Source: Acetobacter sacchari (GTDB lineage Bacteria; Pseudomonadota; Alphaproteobacteria; Acetobacterales; Acetobacteraceae). Taken from it: 64,000 nt of DNA. Within the stretch, counting starts at the first letter, position 1. Every line of letters begins with the position of its first letter. Positions 9,130 to 17,870 of the stretch are shown here, one piece after another. Position numbers and translations under genes: made by a program. The notes below the pieces were generated by a model that was not told the origin of the DNA, did no database searches, and saw only the letters and a list, made by a program, of their open reading frames with translations. The stretch covers positions 186,001 through 250,000 of the forward strand of contig NZ_JAFVMF010000001.1 in assembly GCF_017377715.1 (NCBI RefSeq), in the 5' to 3' direction.

Positions 9130-9144
9130 AGATTGGCCCAATCT
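9130..9144. repeat. Perfect 15-base palindrome
   Basis: AGATTGG-C-CCAATCT has perfect 7-base arms and lies next to an AT-rich stretch containing ATAATATTAT. It looks like a dimeric regulator site or part of a promoter region far upstream of pstC. The binding protein is unknown. Confidence 0.4.
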
Positions 9145-9360
9145 ATAATATTATGATGACGCTACGACACGGGCGTTTGGGGGCGGTCTAGGCAACACCC
9201 GAGCGTAGCTTTCAGCCATGCAAAGTCACGCCTCATGGCGGGCACGCCCCTCCAAGGGCGCCTGCGCTGTCGGGTTGCAATAAGGCAAGCGCTGGCTCGG
9301 GCAACATGACAAAGCGTTTGCGGTGGGCCTCATTCAGGCTGTACGTGCAATAAAAATGTC

Positions 9361-9402
9361 ACGGCCCTACAGTCATTAGCTGGTTGCCGGGCGGAGGGCC
9401 GT
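9361..9402 (+). promoter_or_regulatory. Inverted repeat in the probable pstC leader
   Basis: ACGGCCCT and AGGGCCGT form a perfect 8-base inverted repeat with a 26-base loop, ending 39 bases before the pstC ATG. A second small hairpin, TCAGC-CTC-GCTGA (9413-9425), overlaps the region just ahead of the ribosome site. A role in leader control is inference. Confidence 0.35.
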
Positions 9403-9441
9403 TAAGTATTGGTCAGCCTCGCTGAGGGGAGCGACGCAAAC

Positions 9442-10437
9442 ATGGATGTAACGTCGGGGCCGGCTGGATCGCCGACCACGCATAACGCCCGTAGCGACGC
9501 TGGCGCGAGGCGTGGACTGGATGGCGACGCCGTTTTCCGGGTTCTGGTCACGGGCGCTGGGGTTACGGTCCTCGCACTGCTCGGCGCCATCATCCTCGTT
9601 ATGCTGTTCGGCGGCGTGCAGGCGTTCTCCACATTTGGTCCGGCCTTCCTCGTCTCGAATGTGTGGAATCCGGTCTCCAACCATTATGGCGCGCTGGCCC
9701 CGGTCTTTGGCACGCTGGTCACCAGCGTGATCGGCCTGCTGATCGCCGTTCCTCTGGCTTTCGGCGCAGCGTTCTGGCTGACGCAGCTCGCTCCGGCGCG
9801 GGTCTCGGCCGTTATAGGCATGGCCGTGCAGCTTCTCGCTGCTGTTCCCTCGATTATCTTCGGCATGTGGGGCTTTTTCGTGGTGCGGCCACTGATGGCT
9901 CATTACGTGCAGCCGAACCTGCGGCATACGATCGGCCACGTGCCCGTGCTCGGGGCGCTGGTGCAGGGCGCGCCGTTCGGCACAGGTTTGATGACCGGCG
10001 GCATCATTCTCGCCGTCATGGTCATGCCGTTCGTGACGGCCGTTATGCGTGACGTCTTTTCGTCTATCCCGCCGGTGCTCAAGGAAAGCGCCTTTGGCCT
10101 CGGCGCGACGCGCTGGGAGGTCATGCGGCAGGTGATCCTGCCGTGGTCGCGCAGGGCCGTGGTCGGCGCTGTCGTGCTCGGCATGGGGCGCGCCATGGGC
10201 GAGACGATGGCCGTGACGTTCGTCATCGGCAACGCCAACCGCATCGGCTGGTCCCTTTTCGCCCCGGGCAACACGATAGCCTCTCTGATTGCGCTCGAAT
10301 TTCCGGAAAGCGCGGCAGGCAGTCTGAAACTCTCATCCCTGATGGCTTTGGGTGCGATCCTGATGGCGCTCTCCTTTCTGGCGCTCTGCGCGTCCCGGTT
10401 GATGCTCGGCGTATCTTCCCGGCAGGCGCGTCGATGA
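9442..10437 (+). CDS. pstC: Phosphate ABC transporter permease PstC
   Basis: Inner-membrane permease of the high-affinity phosphate importer, 331 residues with about six transmembrane helices and a binding-protein-dependent transport domain. The cytoplasmic coupling loop ESAFGLGATRWEVMRQV (about residues 215-231) is typical of PstC. The ATG at 9442, preceded by GAGGGGAG, is preferred to a TTG at 9409. It is the first gene of pstCAB-phoU-phoB-phoR; the stop overlaps the pstA start by four bases. No pstS gene precedes it, so the periplasmic phosphate-binding protein must be encoded elsewhere. Confidence 0.92.
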   Translation: MDVTSGPAGSPTTHNARSDAGARRGLDGDAVFRVLVTGAGVTVLALLGAIILVMLFGGVQAFSTFGPAFLVSNVWNPVSNHYGALAPVFGTLVTSVIGLLIAVPLAFGAAFWLTQLAPARVSAVIGMAVQLLAAVPSIIFGMWGFFVVRPLMAHYVQPNLRHTIGHVPVLGALVQGAPFGTGLMTGGIILAVMVMPFVTAVMRDVFSSIPPVLKESAFGLGATRWEVMRQVILPWSRRAVVGAVVLGMGRAMGETMAVTFVIGNANRIGWSLFAPGNTIASLIALEFPESAAGSLKLSSLMALGAILMALSFLALCASRLMLGVSSRQARR

Positions 10438-11342
10438 GCGCCGATCATGCCTTGAAGCAGGCCTCGGCCACGCCTGTCGCAGCGGAACCCGATAGGTGGC
10501 GTGTCGGCAGCGCCCTTGTTGCGCGACGCCGCTTCATGGATCGGTTGGCGACGGTGCTCAGCCTGTGCGCCACTTCAGTCGCCCTTGTGGCTCTGGTCTC
10601 GATCCTGCTTACCCTGCTTGTGCGTGGGGCCGCCGGGCTGTCGCTGGTCACGTTCACGCATTCGACGGCCTCTCCCGGCCTGAACGGCGGCTTGGCGAAC
10701 GCGATTGTGGGCAGCCTGATCCAGACCGCGATCGCGATCGCGATTGGCGCGCCGCTCGGCATGTTGTGCGGGATATTTCTGGCCAATTACGGTCGCGGTT
10801 GGGTCGCGTCCACGACGCGCTTCGTCTCTGACATGCTGCTGTCAGCGCCGTCCATTCTGATCGGTCTGTTCATCTACCAAATCGTCGTGGCGCCGACCGG
10901 GCAGTTCTCCGGTTTTGCTGGCGGTCTCGCTTTGGCGATTCTCGCCCTACCCATCGTCGTCCGCACCACCGAGGACATGCTTGCCCTCGTGCCGACGGCG
11001 CTGGTCGAGGCAGGGATCGCACTTGGGGCGCGGAAATGGCGTGTGATCGTGTTCATCTGCCTGCGCGCCGCCCGCACCGGCGTGATCACAGGTATTTTGC
11101 TGGCCGTCGCGCGCGTGACGGGCGAGACAGCGCCGCTGTTGTTCACGTCGCTGGGCAATCAGGAGTGGTCGGTCAATCCGGCTCATCCGATGGCGAGCCT
11201 GCCGGTCACGATCTACCAGTACGCCGGTTCTGCGTACGAAGACTGGGTGCAACTGGCGTGGACCGGCGCCCTGCTGGTCACTCTGGGCGTTCTCGCCATC
11301 AATATCATCGTGCGCGTCGGTTTCGACCGTAAGGGAGCGTAA
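10434..11342 (+). CDS. pstA: Phosphate ABC transporter permease PstA
   Basis: Second permease of the phosphate importer, 302 residues, heterodimer partner of PstC. It starts at the ATGA overlap with pstC (10434). Features are a first membrane helix at about residues 40-65, the central [16 protein letters not shown] helix and the [10 protein letters not shown] coupling loop near residue 200. The longer open frame upstream lies inside pstC and is a shadow. The stop is followed two bases later by pstB, with the pstB ribosome site inside the pstA end. Confidence 0.92.
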   Translation: MSADHALKQASATPVAAEPDRWRVGSALVARRRFMDRLATVLSLCATSVALVALVSILLTLLVRGAAGLSLVTFTHSTASPGLNGGLANAIVGSLIQTAIAIAIGAPLGMLCGIFLANYGRGWVASTTRFVSDMLLSAPSILIGLFIYQIVVAPTGQFSGFAGGLALAILALPIVVRTTEDMLALVPTALVEAGIALGARKWRVIVFICLRAARTGVITGILLAVARVTGETAPLLFTSLGNQEWSVNPAHPMASLPVTIYQYAGSAYEDWVQLAWTGALLVTLGVLAINIIVRVGFDRKGA

Positions 11343-11344
11343 TT

Positions 11345-12139
11345 ATGAGCGTGCTTGCGGGCGATCTGCGGGAAGCCATGACGTCGTCGGCCATGATCGC
11401 CGTGAAGAATCTGGATTTCTATTACGGACAGCACAAGGCGCTGCACGGAATCACCATGGATTTCCCGAAGCGCAAGGTGACGGGCATGATCGGCCCGTCC
11501 GGGTGCGGGAAATCGACGCTGCTGCGCGTCCTTAACCGGATGTACGACCTGTATCCGGGGCAGCGCGCTACTGGCGAAGTGATGTTCGACGGACGCAACA
11601 TCGTCGCTCCCGGCATGGATATGAACCGGCTACGCGCCCGGGTCGGCATGGTGTTTCAGAAGCCGACCCCGTTCCCTATGTCGATCTATGACAACATCGC
11701 TTTTGGCGTGAAGCTGCACGAAAAGCTGTCCCGCGCTGAAATGGACGCGCGCGTCGAGGACGTGCTGCACCGTGTCGCCCTGTGGTCGGAAGTGAAGGAT
11801 CGCCTGAAATCTTCCGCCACCGCGCTGTCTGGCGGCCAGCAGCAGCGTCTGTGCATTGCGCGCACTATCGCGACGCGGCCCGAGGTGGTGCTTCTGGATG
11901 AGCCGACCAGTGCGCTCGATCCGGTTTCGACGGCGCGTATCGAGGAACTGCTCGACGAGCTGAAAAAGGAATTCACGATTGCCATCGTGACGCACAACAT
12001 GCAGCAGGCGGCGCGCTGCGCCGATCAGGTGGCGTTCTTCTATCTGGGCGAGCTGGTCGAGATCGACAGCACCGACCGCATGTTCACCGCGCCGCGCGAG
12101 AAGCGGACGCAGGATTACATAACCGGCCGGTTCGGCTGA
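11345..12139 (+). CDS. pstB: Phosphate ABC transporter ATP-binding protein PstB
   Basis: ATPase that drives the PstCA channel, 264 residues. Walker A is GPSGCGKST, the signature is LSGGQQQRL, Walker B is [12 protein letters not shown], and the switch His lies in IVTHNMQQA. The C-terminal [10 protein letters not shown] ending is characteristic of PstB. The ATG at 11345 follows AAGGGAGCG; an internal ATG at 11378 is a weaker alternative. In other bacteria PstB with PhoU also relays phosphate status to PhoR. Confidence 0.96.
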   Translation: MSVLAGDLREAMTSSAMIAVKNLDFYYGQHKALHGITMDFPKRKVTGMIGPSGCGKSTLLRVLNRMYDLYPGQRATGEVMFDGRNIVAPGMDMNRLRARVGMVFQKPTPFPMSIYDNIAFGVKLHEKLSRAEMDARVEDVLHRVALWSEVKDRLKSSATALSGGQQQRLCIARTIATRPEVVLLDEPTSALDPVSTARIEELLDELKKEFTIAIVTHNMQQAARCADQVAFFYLGELVEIDSTDRMFTAPREKRTQDYITGRFG

Positions 12140-12211
12140 ATTCGGACGACGGCGCCCCGAACGGTCGCTGTGCGCAGTTAAGCCCGAAGGGGCGAAGTTA
12201 GGATCGTTGCG

Positions 12212-12913
12212 ATGACCGAGGCCACGCACACAGTCAAAAGTTACGAGCAAGAGCTTGAGCGCCTGCGCGGCCTGATGGCTCGCATGGGCGGCCTGGTCGA
12301 GCGCCAGACGGCGCGCGCGGTAAGCGCGATCGTCGATCGGGACGAAGAAGCGGCTGCCGAGGCGCCCGAACTCGACCCGGAAGTTGACAGTCTGGAGCGG
12401 GAGGCGGAAGCGCTGGCCATCCGTATTCTGGCCCTGCGGTCGCCGATGGCTGTGGATCTGCGCGAAATCGTCGCGGCTCTGAAGATTACCGGCGATCTGG
12501 AGCGGATCGGAGACTATGCCTCGTCTATCGCGCGTCGGGCGATGAAGCTGGAGATGGAAAACAACCTCTCGCTGATCGGCCTGCGCAACATGGGTCGGCT
12601 GGTGCAGGAGAACCTGCGGCGCGGCATCGACGCCCTGACCCAGCGCGATCGTGATCGCGCCATCGAGGTATGGCAATCCGATACAGCGGTCGATGAACTG
12701 TACACCGCCATGTTCCGTGAACTTGTCACCTACATGATGGAGGATCCGCGCAATATTGGCGCCTGCATCCATCTTCTGTTCGTGGCGAAAAATCTCGAGC
12801 GTATTGGCGACCACACGACCAATATCGCAGAACGCGTCTACTACGCCGCCACCGGCGAGATGCTGCCGTCGGTTAGGCCCCGCGGCGGCCTCGGCCCGAC
12901 GACCGTCGCCTGA
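12212..12913 (+). CDS. phoU: Phosphate signalling regulator PhoU
   Basis: Cytosolic accessory protein that links the Pst transporter to the PhoR kinase and damps phosphate uptake. It is 233 residues with two PhoU three-helix repeats, marked by LRSPMAVDLREIVAALKITGDLERIGDYA in the first half and LLFVAKNLERIGDHTTNIAE in the second. Asp/Glu metal-binding clusters are kept in both repeats. It lies 72 bases after pstB and 13 bases before phoB, consistent with one transcript. Confidence 0.95.
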   Translation: MTEATHTVKSYEQELERLRGLMARMGGLVERQTARAVSAIVDRDEEAAAEAPELDPEVDSLEREAEALAIRILALRSPMAVDLREIVAALKITGDLERIGDYASSIARRAMKLEMENNLSLIGLRNMGRLVQENLRRGIDALTQRDRDRAIEVWQSDTAVDELYTAMFRELVTYMMEDPRNIGACIHLLFVAKNLERIGDHTTNIAERVYYAATGEMLPSVRPRGGLGPTTVA

Positions 12914-12926
12914 AGGAAACCTGGCG

Positions 12927-13652
12927 ATGAACGTGGAAACGCAGGATGCAGGTGGGGCCAGCAGGGGCGCAAGGCTTCTGGTCGTCGAGGACGATCCGTC
13001 CCTGCAGGTGATGATGCGCTACAATCTGGAGAAACTCGGCTACGCCGTTGACGTGGCGAGTGACGGAGCTGCGGCCCTGAACGCCGTATCCGCTGCACGG
13101 CCGGACCTCGTGCTGCTGGACTGGATGCTGCCGGGCGGGATGTCGGGGCTCGATGTCTGCCGCCGTCTGCGCGCGCTTCCCGGGGACAACGCCATTCCGG
13201 TCATCATGTTGACGGCGCGTAGCGAAGAGACAGATGCGATCAGCGGGCTTGAGAACGGGGCGGACGACTACCTCACCAAGCCATGCAGCATCGCGACGCT
13301 GGACGCGCGCATAAAGGCGATGCTTCGCCGCATGAACGTCACCTATGACGAACTGCGTTTCGAAGACATCGTGCTCGACCCCACCAAGCATCGGGTAGAG
13401 CGGAGCGGGCGCAAGATCCAGCTTGGTCCGACTGAATACAGATTGCTGGAATTCTTCATGCGCCGCCCGGGAAGGGTGTTTTCTCGTGAGGATATTCTGA
13501 AGGCCATCTGGGGCGAGAACATTCACGTCGAAATCCGCACGGTCGATGTCCACATCCGTCGGCTCCGGCGCGAGATCAATGCGCCCGGCGAGGCCGATCT
13601 GATCCGCACCGTGCGTTCGGCCGGGTATGCGCTGGACAACACGCCTGACTGA
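12927..13652 (+). CDS. phoB: Phosphate response regulator PhoB
   Basis: OmpR/PhoB-type response regulator, 241 residues. The receiver covers about 15-130, with acidic pair EDD at 21-23, phospho-acceptor Asp65 in LVLLDWMLPG and Lys in LTKPCS. The winged-helix DNA-binding domain follows from about 145 (LGPTEYRLLEFFM; VDVHIRRLRREI). The ATG at 12927 has AAGGAA eight bases before it; the longer open frame upstream is a phoU shadow. It should activate phosphate-starvation genes when phosphorylated by the PhoR encoded next. Confidence 0.95.
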   Translation: MNVETQDAGGASRGARLLVVEDDPSLQVMMRYNLEKLGYAVDVASDGAAALNAVSAARPDLVLLDWMLPGGMSGLDVCRRLRALPGDNAIPVIMLTARSEETDAISGLENGADDYLTKPCSIATLDARIKAMLRRMNVTYDELRFEDIVLDPTKHRVERSGRKIQLGPTEYRLLEFFMRRPGRVFSREDILKAIWGENIHVEIRTVDVHIRRLRREINAPGEADLIRTVRSAGYALDNTPD

Positions 13653-13684
13653 CCCGAAAGCGGCGGCCGCGGCGTCCGGCCTTA

Positions 13685-13698
13685 CGGGAGTTCTCCCG
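13685..13698 (+). promoter_or_regulatory. Palindrome overlapping the phoR ribosome site
   Basis: CGGGAG-TT-CTCCCG lies immediately before the phoR start at 13701. The GGGAG that would serve as the Shine-Dalgarno is one arm, so a small RNA hairpin (CGGGA-GTTC-TCCCG) could hide it. Translational damping of phoR is inference. Confidence 0.4.
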
Positions 13699-13700
13699 AA

Positions 13701-14897
13701 ATGACGGATGTCGTGCTGGGGCTTTGTCTTGGCGGCGGGACGCTGGCGGGCTTTGTCGCCGGGTATCTTGTCGCTTCGCGCCGAGCGGTGCGCGGTGTTC
13801 TCGGACCGGTTCTGGGCGTCGAGAGCGTTGGCGCAGCGGGTGCGACCCTGGAGGAGACGCTGGATCTCCTTCCTGAACCAGCGTTGCTCCTCGACATCCA
13901 GGGCGTGCTCAGATTCGCCAATACGGAGGCGCTGGCGGCCTTTGGCGATGTGATCGGCACCATTATCCGTCACCCGGACGTTTATGCGGCGTTGCGGCGC
14001 CTGGACTCGGAAACGATCGAGGCTGCTGCGGACATCGTGATCGACGTTCCGGTCAGGCGTGTGGTGCGGGGCGCGTTCAGGTTGCTGCCCGGCGGTTCGG
14101 GGCGCGTGCTGGCGATGCTGTTCGACCACTCGGAGCAGGATGCGGTCGAGCGGGTTCGATCGGATTTCGTCGCCTACGCCAGCCATGAGCTGCGCACGCC
14201 TTTGGCGGCGCTGATCGGTTTCATCGAAACCTTGCGCGGACCAGCCGCGGACGATCCGGAGGCGCAACAGCAGTTCCTCGGGATCATGGCGGGACAGGCC
14301 GGGCGTATGCAGCGCCTGATCGACCAGCTTCTGGCGCTTTCCCGGGTCGAGATGATGGAGCACCGCAAGCCGCGGGGCGAAGTGAACGCGGAGGACGTGG
14401 TCGCCCGCGTCCGCGACGAGTCAGCGCCCTTGCTCGCCGCGCGGGGGATGACGATGGAGACGGAGCCGACCCCCTTCGTCTGTCCCGGAGACGAGGACCA
14501 GATTGTACAGATTCTGTTGAATCTGGTTGAAAATGCGGTGAAATACGCAAGCACGGTCAAGGGACGCGCACCGCGCGTCACGCTGTCCGTCGCTGAGGTC
14601 GCAGTGGGCGGAAAGGCGGGCGTGTCGTTCATCGTCGCCGATAACGGGCCGGGGATCGAGGCGCGTCATCTGCCGCGTCTTACCGAACGCTTTTATCGCG
14701 TCGAAAATGGTCCGGCTGTCACGGACGCCAGCGGTTATGGACTGGGCCTCGCCATCGTGCGTCATGTCGTCGACCGGCACGAAGGACGGTTCAGCATCGA
14801 GAGCGAACCGGGAGTCGGCACCCGTTGTATGGTGTGGCTTCCAGCGCGCTCAGGGCGGCGCGAAGCGCGCGAACGCCCTTCGCTTCTTCTGGCCTGA
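13701..14897 (+). CDS. phoR: Phosphate sensor histidine kinase PhoR
   Basis: Membrane histidine kinase partner of PhoB, 398 residues. One N-terminal membrane segment (about 4-28) leads to a PAS-like region (50-145), an HisKA domain with His162 in the SHELRTPLAAL H-box, and an HATPase domain with LLNLVENAVKY (N-box), DNGPGIE and GYGLGLAIV. There is no large periplasmic domain, as usual for PhoR, which senses through Pst and PhoU. Placed last, after phoB, unlike the phoR-pst order common in alphaproteobacteria. Its 3' end lies 14 bases from the convergent cytochrome gene, with no terminator evident. Confidence 0.92.
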   Translation: MTDVVLGLCLGGGTLAGFVAGYLVASRRAVRGVLGPVLGVESVGAAGATLEETLDLLPEPALLLDIQGVLRFANTEALAAFGDVIGTIIRHPDVYAALRRLDSETIEAAADIVIDVPVRRVVRGAFRLLPGGSGRVLAMLFDHSEQDAVERVRSDFVAYASHELRTPLAALIGFIETLRGPAADDPEAQQQFLGIMAGQAGRMQRLIDQLLALSRVEMMEHRKPRGEVNAEDVVARVRDESAPLLAARGMTMETEPTPFVCPGDEDQIVQILLNLVENAVKYASTVKGRAPRVTLSVAEVAVGGKAGVSFIVADNGPGIEARHLPRLTERFYRVENGPAVTDASGYGLGLAIVRHVVDRHEGRFSIESEPGVGTRCMVWLPARSGRREARERPSLLLA

Positions 14898-14911
14898 GCG
14901 CGCGGCAAACT

Positions 14912-15331
14912 TCAGTGCATGGGGTGCGGCGGCGGCCCCGCCATCGCCTTCACAGTGTCGACAGTAATCGTATCCTTGTAGGAATTTCCAAAATGCGTCC
15001 GGACGTAGTTCACGACGTCCGCGATCTGTTGCGGCGTCAGAACGCCGTTGAACCATGGCATTGCGCCATAACCGTTAAGCACGACGGTAGCGGGATAGAT
15101 CGGTGACGCCAGCTTCGGGTTGCCGGCAAGCGCCGGGATCACGGCGGCGCCGACGCCGCCTTTGCCATTCGCCATATGGCAGGCCTGACACACATGTTTA
15201 TACGTCTCGGCCCCGGAGGTCATCGTCGCGTCCCGGTCTCCGCCCGCGCCGGGAGAGTCAGCGCGTGCAGCGACAGAGGGAAGGGTGGACAACAGGGCGA
15301 GAATTGAAAGCGTCGATCTGAGGGTTTTCAT
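14912..15331 (-). CDS. Exported c-type cytochrome, partner of the amine oxidase
   Basis: 139-residue periplasmic monohaem cytochrome c. A Sec signal peptide spans about residues 1-24 (MKTLRSTLSILALLS, ending in AARA), the haem-binding motif is CQACH at about 48-52, and a distal Met ligand is likely in the GYGAMPWF segment. The fold resembles class I cytochrome c with the LTPQQIADVVNYVR C-terminal helix. It begins 10 bases after the flavin amine oxidase gene stop, with its AAGG ribosome site in the gap, so the two are almost certainly co-transcribed. The likely role is to accept electrons from that oxidase and pass them to the respiratory chain. Confidence 0.9.
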   Translation of the reverse strand: MKTLRSTLSILALLSTLPSVAARADSPGAGGDRDATMTSGAETYKHVCQACHMANGKGGVGAAVIPALAGNPKLASPIYPATVVLNGYGAMPWFNGVLTPQQIADVVNYVRTHFGNSYKDTITVDTVKAMAGPPPHPMH

Positions 15332-15341
15332 GGGACCGCCT

Positions 15342-16928
15342 TCAATTCGCCTGCGCGCGTTTGTTGAGTTGGGAAATGGCGTCGAGCGACGACAGAAGTG
15401 CGCCTTCCTGCCAGCAACCCAGATAGGACGCGTGTTCGCCCGCCAGCACGACGCGCCCGTCCATTGTCGTCAGATTGCGGTAGTGCTGTTTGCGGCTTTC
15501 CTCGCTCCACATCGCGCAGCAGCCAAGCGAACCCGGCATCCGGCTCCATGCGACGGCGACGCCGTTGCTGAATTCCTTGCGATATTGCGAGTGAAAGACC
15601 TCGCCCTGCCTGAGTCCGAGTTCGATGCGTTCCGCGGGCGTCATGCCCGCGATGTCGAGCCCGGCCATGTTCTTCGTGTAGGCGCCAAGCAATACGGCCG
15701 GTCCGGGCTTGTGGAACCCGTAACTTGGATATGAGATCTGGGAAATTTCCTGGCTTGTAAAGCTGATGCCGCCATAAATCCCTTCATCTTCCTCCCAGAA
15801 GCGCCGCTTGAACTCCAGCCCCATCTTGATGTGGGAGGTGTAGGGAACAGCGCCGATCGCAGCACGCATGGCGGGGGAGACCTGCACGTCGATCTGGCTG
15901 AGGATTGAAAGCGGTATGGTGCAGACGCACCAGTCGGCTTTCTCGACCGACGTCGCCCCGGTCTCGGTGTGCGTCCATGACACGCTCACGCCGTGATCAT
16001 CCTGGGCGATGCGCGTGACGCGGGCGTTCATCGTGAACAGGTCGGACACCTGTGCTGCGAATCCCTTGCCGATCATATCCACGCCGCCGACGGGCTGGAA
16101 CATCGTCGTCTGCATCTCATAATTCATGAAATAGGAAAGCGCCTGCCAGACTGGCGGCGCGAACAGATCGTGCCGGTCGAGCAGGGAAGACGTGGAAACC
16201 GGGACAGGCGCGCCGTCAGGACCGCCGCCCGGGCGCTGGTCCCAGCCGCGCCGGGAGCCGAGATGCAGGGTGCTGGTGTAGCGCATGTCGGCGTCAAGAA
16301 CGCCCCAGCCGCGCATCGCTTCGCGGACGCGCGCGCGATCCTCCTGCGTCAACTCCTTGTCCAGCGTGTGCGCATCAATGGATTTCGCGAGCAGTTCCGC
16401 GACGTTGCCGGTAAAATCGGCGGCCACGTCCCTGTAGCGCTGGGGTTTGCCGCCGAACGTGTCGCTGCTGTGAACGAGCGCATTGTAGTTCAGCTGAATG
16501 AACGGCTCCAGACTGACGCCGAAAGCGCGGCAATAGTGCAGAAGCGCGCGATGGTGGTAGGGGACGCGCCACGGTCCGGGGTTGATGTAGTTCCCGGCCG
16601 CGAATTTCACGTCCTGAACCGCGCCGCCCATTTCCGCGACACGGTCGCCGCCGCGAAGGGTCCAGTTCCGGCCGCCCGTGCGCGCCTGATACTCGAGAAT
16701 CCGGACGGAGTACCCCGCCTTGCGGAGTTCGTAGGCGGCGAGCATTCCGGCGAGTCCCGCGCCGAGCACCAGCACTGTCTGGCCCTTGCGGTGGGTTTGC
16801 AGGTTGGGCGGTCCGGTGAACCGGGATTCCGCTGCGTGCCCCAGCACGGTCATCGCCTGATACAGCGCGGCCGCGCCGCCCATAAGGCCGATCGAAGTGA
16901 GGATTTGTCGGCGTGTCGTACCTGACAT
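15342..16928 (-). CDS. Tat-exported flavin amine oxidase-family oxidoreductase
   Basis: FAD-dependent enzyme of the monoamine oxidase/L-amino-acid oxidase superfamily, 528 residues. The N-terminus TTRRQILTSIGLMGGAAA has the paired arginines and hydrophobic stretch of a Tat signal, though not the full consensus. The FAD dinucleotide fold is VLVLGAGLAGMLAAYELRKAG with acidic end LE, followed by GGRNWT and EMGG; the C-terminal flavin contact region is LAGEHASYLGCWQEGA. The substrate is unknown. The adjacent cytochrome c suggests a dehydrogenase that reduces cytochrome rather than oxygen, as described for nicotine oxidoreductase NicA2 with CycN. Confidence 0.85.
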   Translation of the reverse strand: MSGTTRRQILTSIGLMGGAAALYQAMTVLGHAAESRFTGPPNLQTHRKGQTVLVLGAGLAGMLAAYELRKAGYSVRILEYQARTGGRNWTLRGGDRVAEMGGAVQDVKFAAGNYINPGPWRVPYHHRALLHYCRAFGVSLEPFIQLNYNALVHSSDTFGGKPQRYRDVAADFTGNVAELLAKSIDAHTLDKELTQEDRARVREAMRGWGVLDADMRYTSTLHLGSRRGWDQRPGGGPDGAPVPVSTSSLLDRHDLFAPPVWQALSYFMNYEMQTTMFQPVGGVDMIGKGFAAQVSDLFTMNARVTRIAQDDHGVSVSWTHTETGATSVEKADWCVCTIPLSILSQIDVQVSPAMRAAIGAVPYTSHIKMGLEFKRRFWEEDEGIYGGISFTSQEISQISYPSYGFHKPGPAVLLGAYTKNMAGLDIAGMTPAERIELGLRQGEVFHSQYRKEFSNGVAVAWSRMPGSLGCCAMWSEESRKQHYRNLTTMDGRVVLAGEHASYLGCWQEGALLSSLDAISQLNKRAQAN

Positions 16929-17114
16929 GCGTCCCGTATGCCTTCCGGTTGTGGACGCGCATCGCTGTGCTGGATCTCACTTCGATACGCTGTAGCATTG
17001 AGCTGCTATCATGCTCCGGCGACGATCAGCAAGGCGAAAGGGACTGTTCCGCTTGCGCCGCCCAGCCGCCGGATTTATCTCCGACCGTCCCGCGCACTGA
17101 CGAAGGCCGCCGCC

Positions 17115-17753
17115 GTGGATCGTGAATTCTGGTTGAAAAAATGGCGTGAAAACCAGATCGGTTTTCATCAGCCGGACACCAACGCGTTTTTGCGCAGGCA
17201 TTGGACCAAAATGCGCCTGCGTCCCGGCGCCCGCGTTTTTGCGCCGCTGTGCGGTAAAAGCCATGACATGCTTTGGCTACGTGCGCAGGGAATGTCGGTC
17301 GTCGGCGTCGAACTGGCGCGCAACGCCGTAGAGCAGTTCTTCGAAGAGAGCGGACTGACGCCCGTCGTCTCCATGTGTGGCGTGTTCGAGCGGTTCGAAG
17401 TCGAGGGGCTGGCGCTTCTTGTCGGGGATATCTTCGACCTCGACGCGCTGACGCTGGGGCGGGTGGATGCGACTTACGACCGCGCTGCGCTGATCGCTCT
17501 GCCGGAGCCGATGCGTGCACGATACGCCGACCGGCTGCTGGCGCTGGCGGGTCACGCGCCACAGTTTCTGGTGACGATCTCCTATGATCAGGCGATGGCC
17601 TCCGGGCCGCCGTTCTCGGTAGGAGAAGAGGAAATCCGGAGCCGCTATGGAGACCGGTATGAGATCAAAACGATTGAGTGGACCGACATTCCCGGCGGCT
17701 TCAGGAAAGCCGGTCCGGCGACGGAGACGTCCTGGCTTCTGACGCCCCGTTGA
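17115..17753 (+). CDS. Thiopurine S-methyltransferase (TPMT)-family protein
   Basis: SAM-dependent methyltransferase of the TPMT family, 212 residues, close to the bacterial family length near 218. The N-terminus MDREFWLKKW and the ENQIGFHQ stretch are typical, the SAM-binding region is RVFAPLCGKSHDM with GVELARNAVEQFF, and the WLLTPR end is near normal. The start is a GTG at 17115 after GAAGG; the open frame upstream to 16938 has no family features. Bacterial members methylate thiopurines or the metalloids selenium and tellurium. It is divergent from the amine oxidase gene. Confidence 0.88.
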   Translation: MDREFWLKKWRENQIGFHQPDTNAFLRRHWTKMRLRPGARVFAPLCGKSHDMLWLRAQGMSVVGVELARNAVEQFFEESGLTPVVSMCGVFERFEVEGLALLVGDIFDLDALTLGRVDATYDRAALIALPEPMRARYADRLLALAGHAPQFLVTISYDQAMASGPPFSVGEEEIRSRYGDRYEIKTIEWTDIPGGFRKAGPATETSWLLTPR

Positions 17754-17870
17754 GGCGATCTCTGTAGCGTCGGGCTCGCCTGTAGCAGCGCCCGTTCGCA
17801 TGAGTTGTCGGTTGCTCTCTGGACTAGGGCTCCTGTGCGCCGACGTGTAACGACCGGATCGAACGAACTT

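Larger units (their letters stand above)
8997..9441. other. Structured intergenic region before pstC
   Basis: A 445-base gene-free stretch. It holds an 8-base-arm inverted repeat at 9007-9029, a longer hairpin at 9046-9074, a 15-base palindrome at 9130-9144 next to an AT-rich block (9144-9157), and an 8-base-arm inverted repeat at 9361-9402 in the probable pstC leader. No convincing Pho box or coding frame was found. Confidence 0.6.

Noticed and set aside
9301..9361. Possible PhoB box upstream of pstC (CTGTACG...TGTCAC)
   Set aside because: The two half-like elements are 17 bases apart, not 11, and the match to the CTGTCAT consensus is poor, so it is not listed as a site.
12873..14363. Minus-strand open frame (496 codons) opposite phoB and phoR
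   Set aside because: No ribosome site, shadow-type composition, and it overlaps two well-identified signalling genes.
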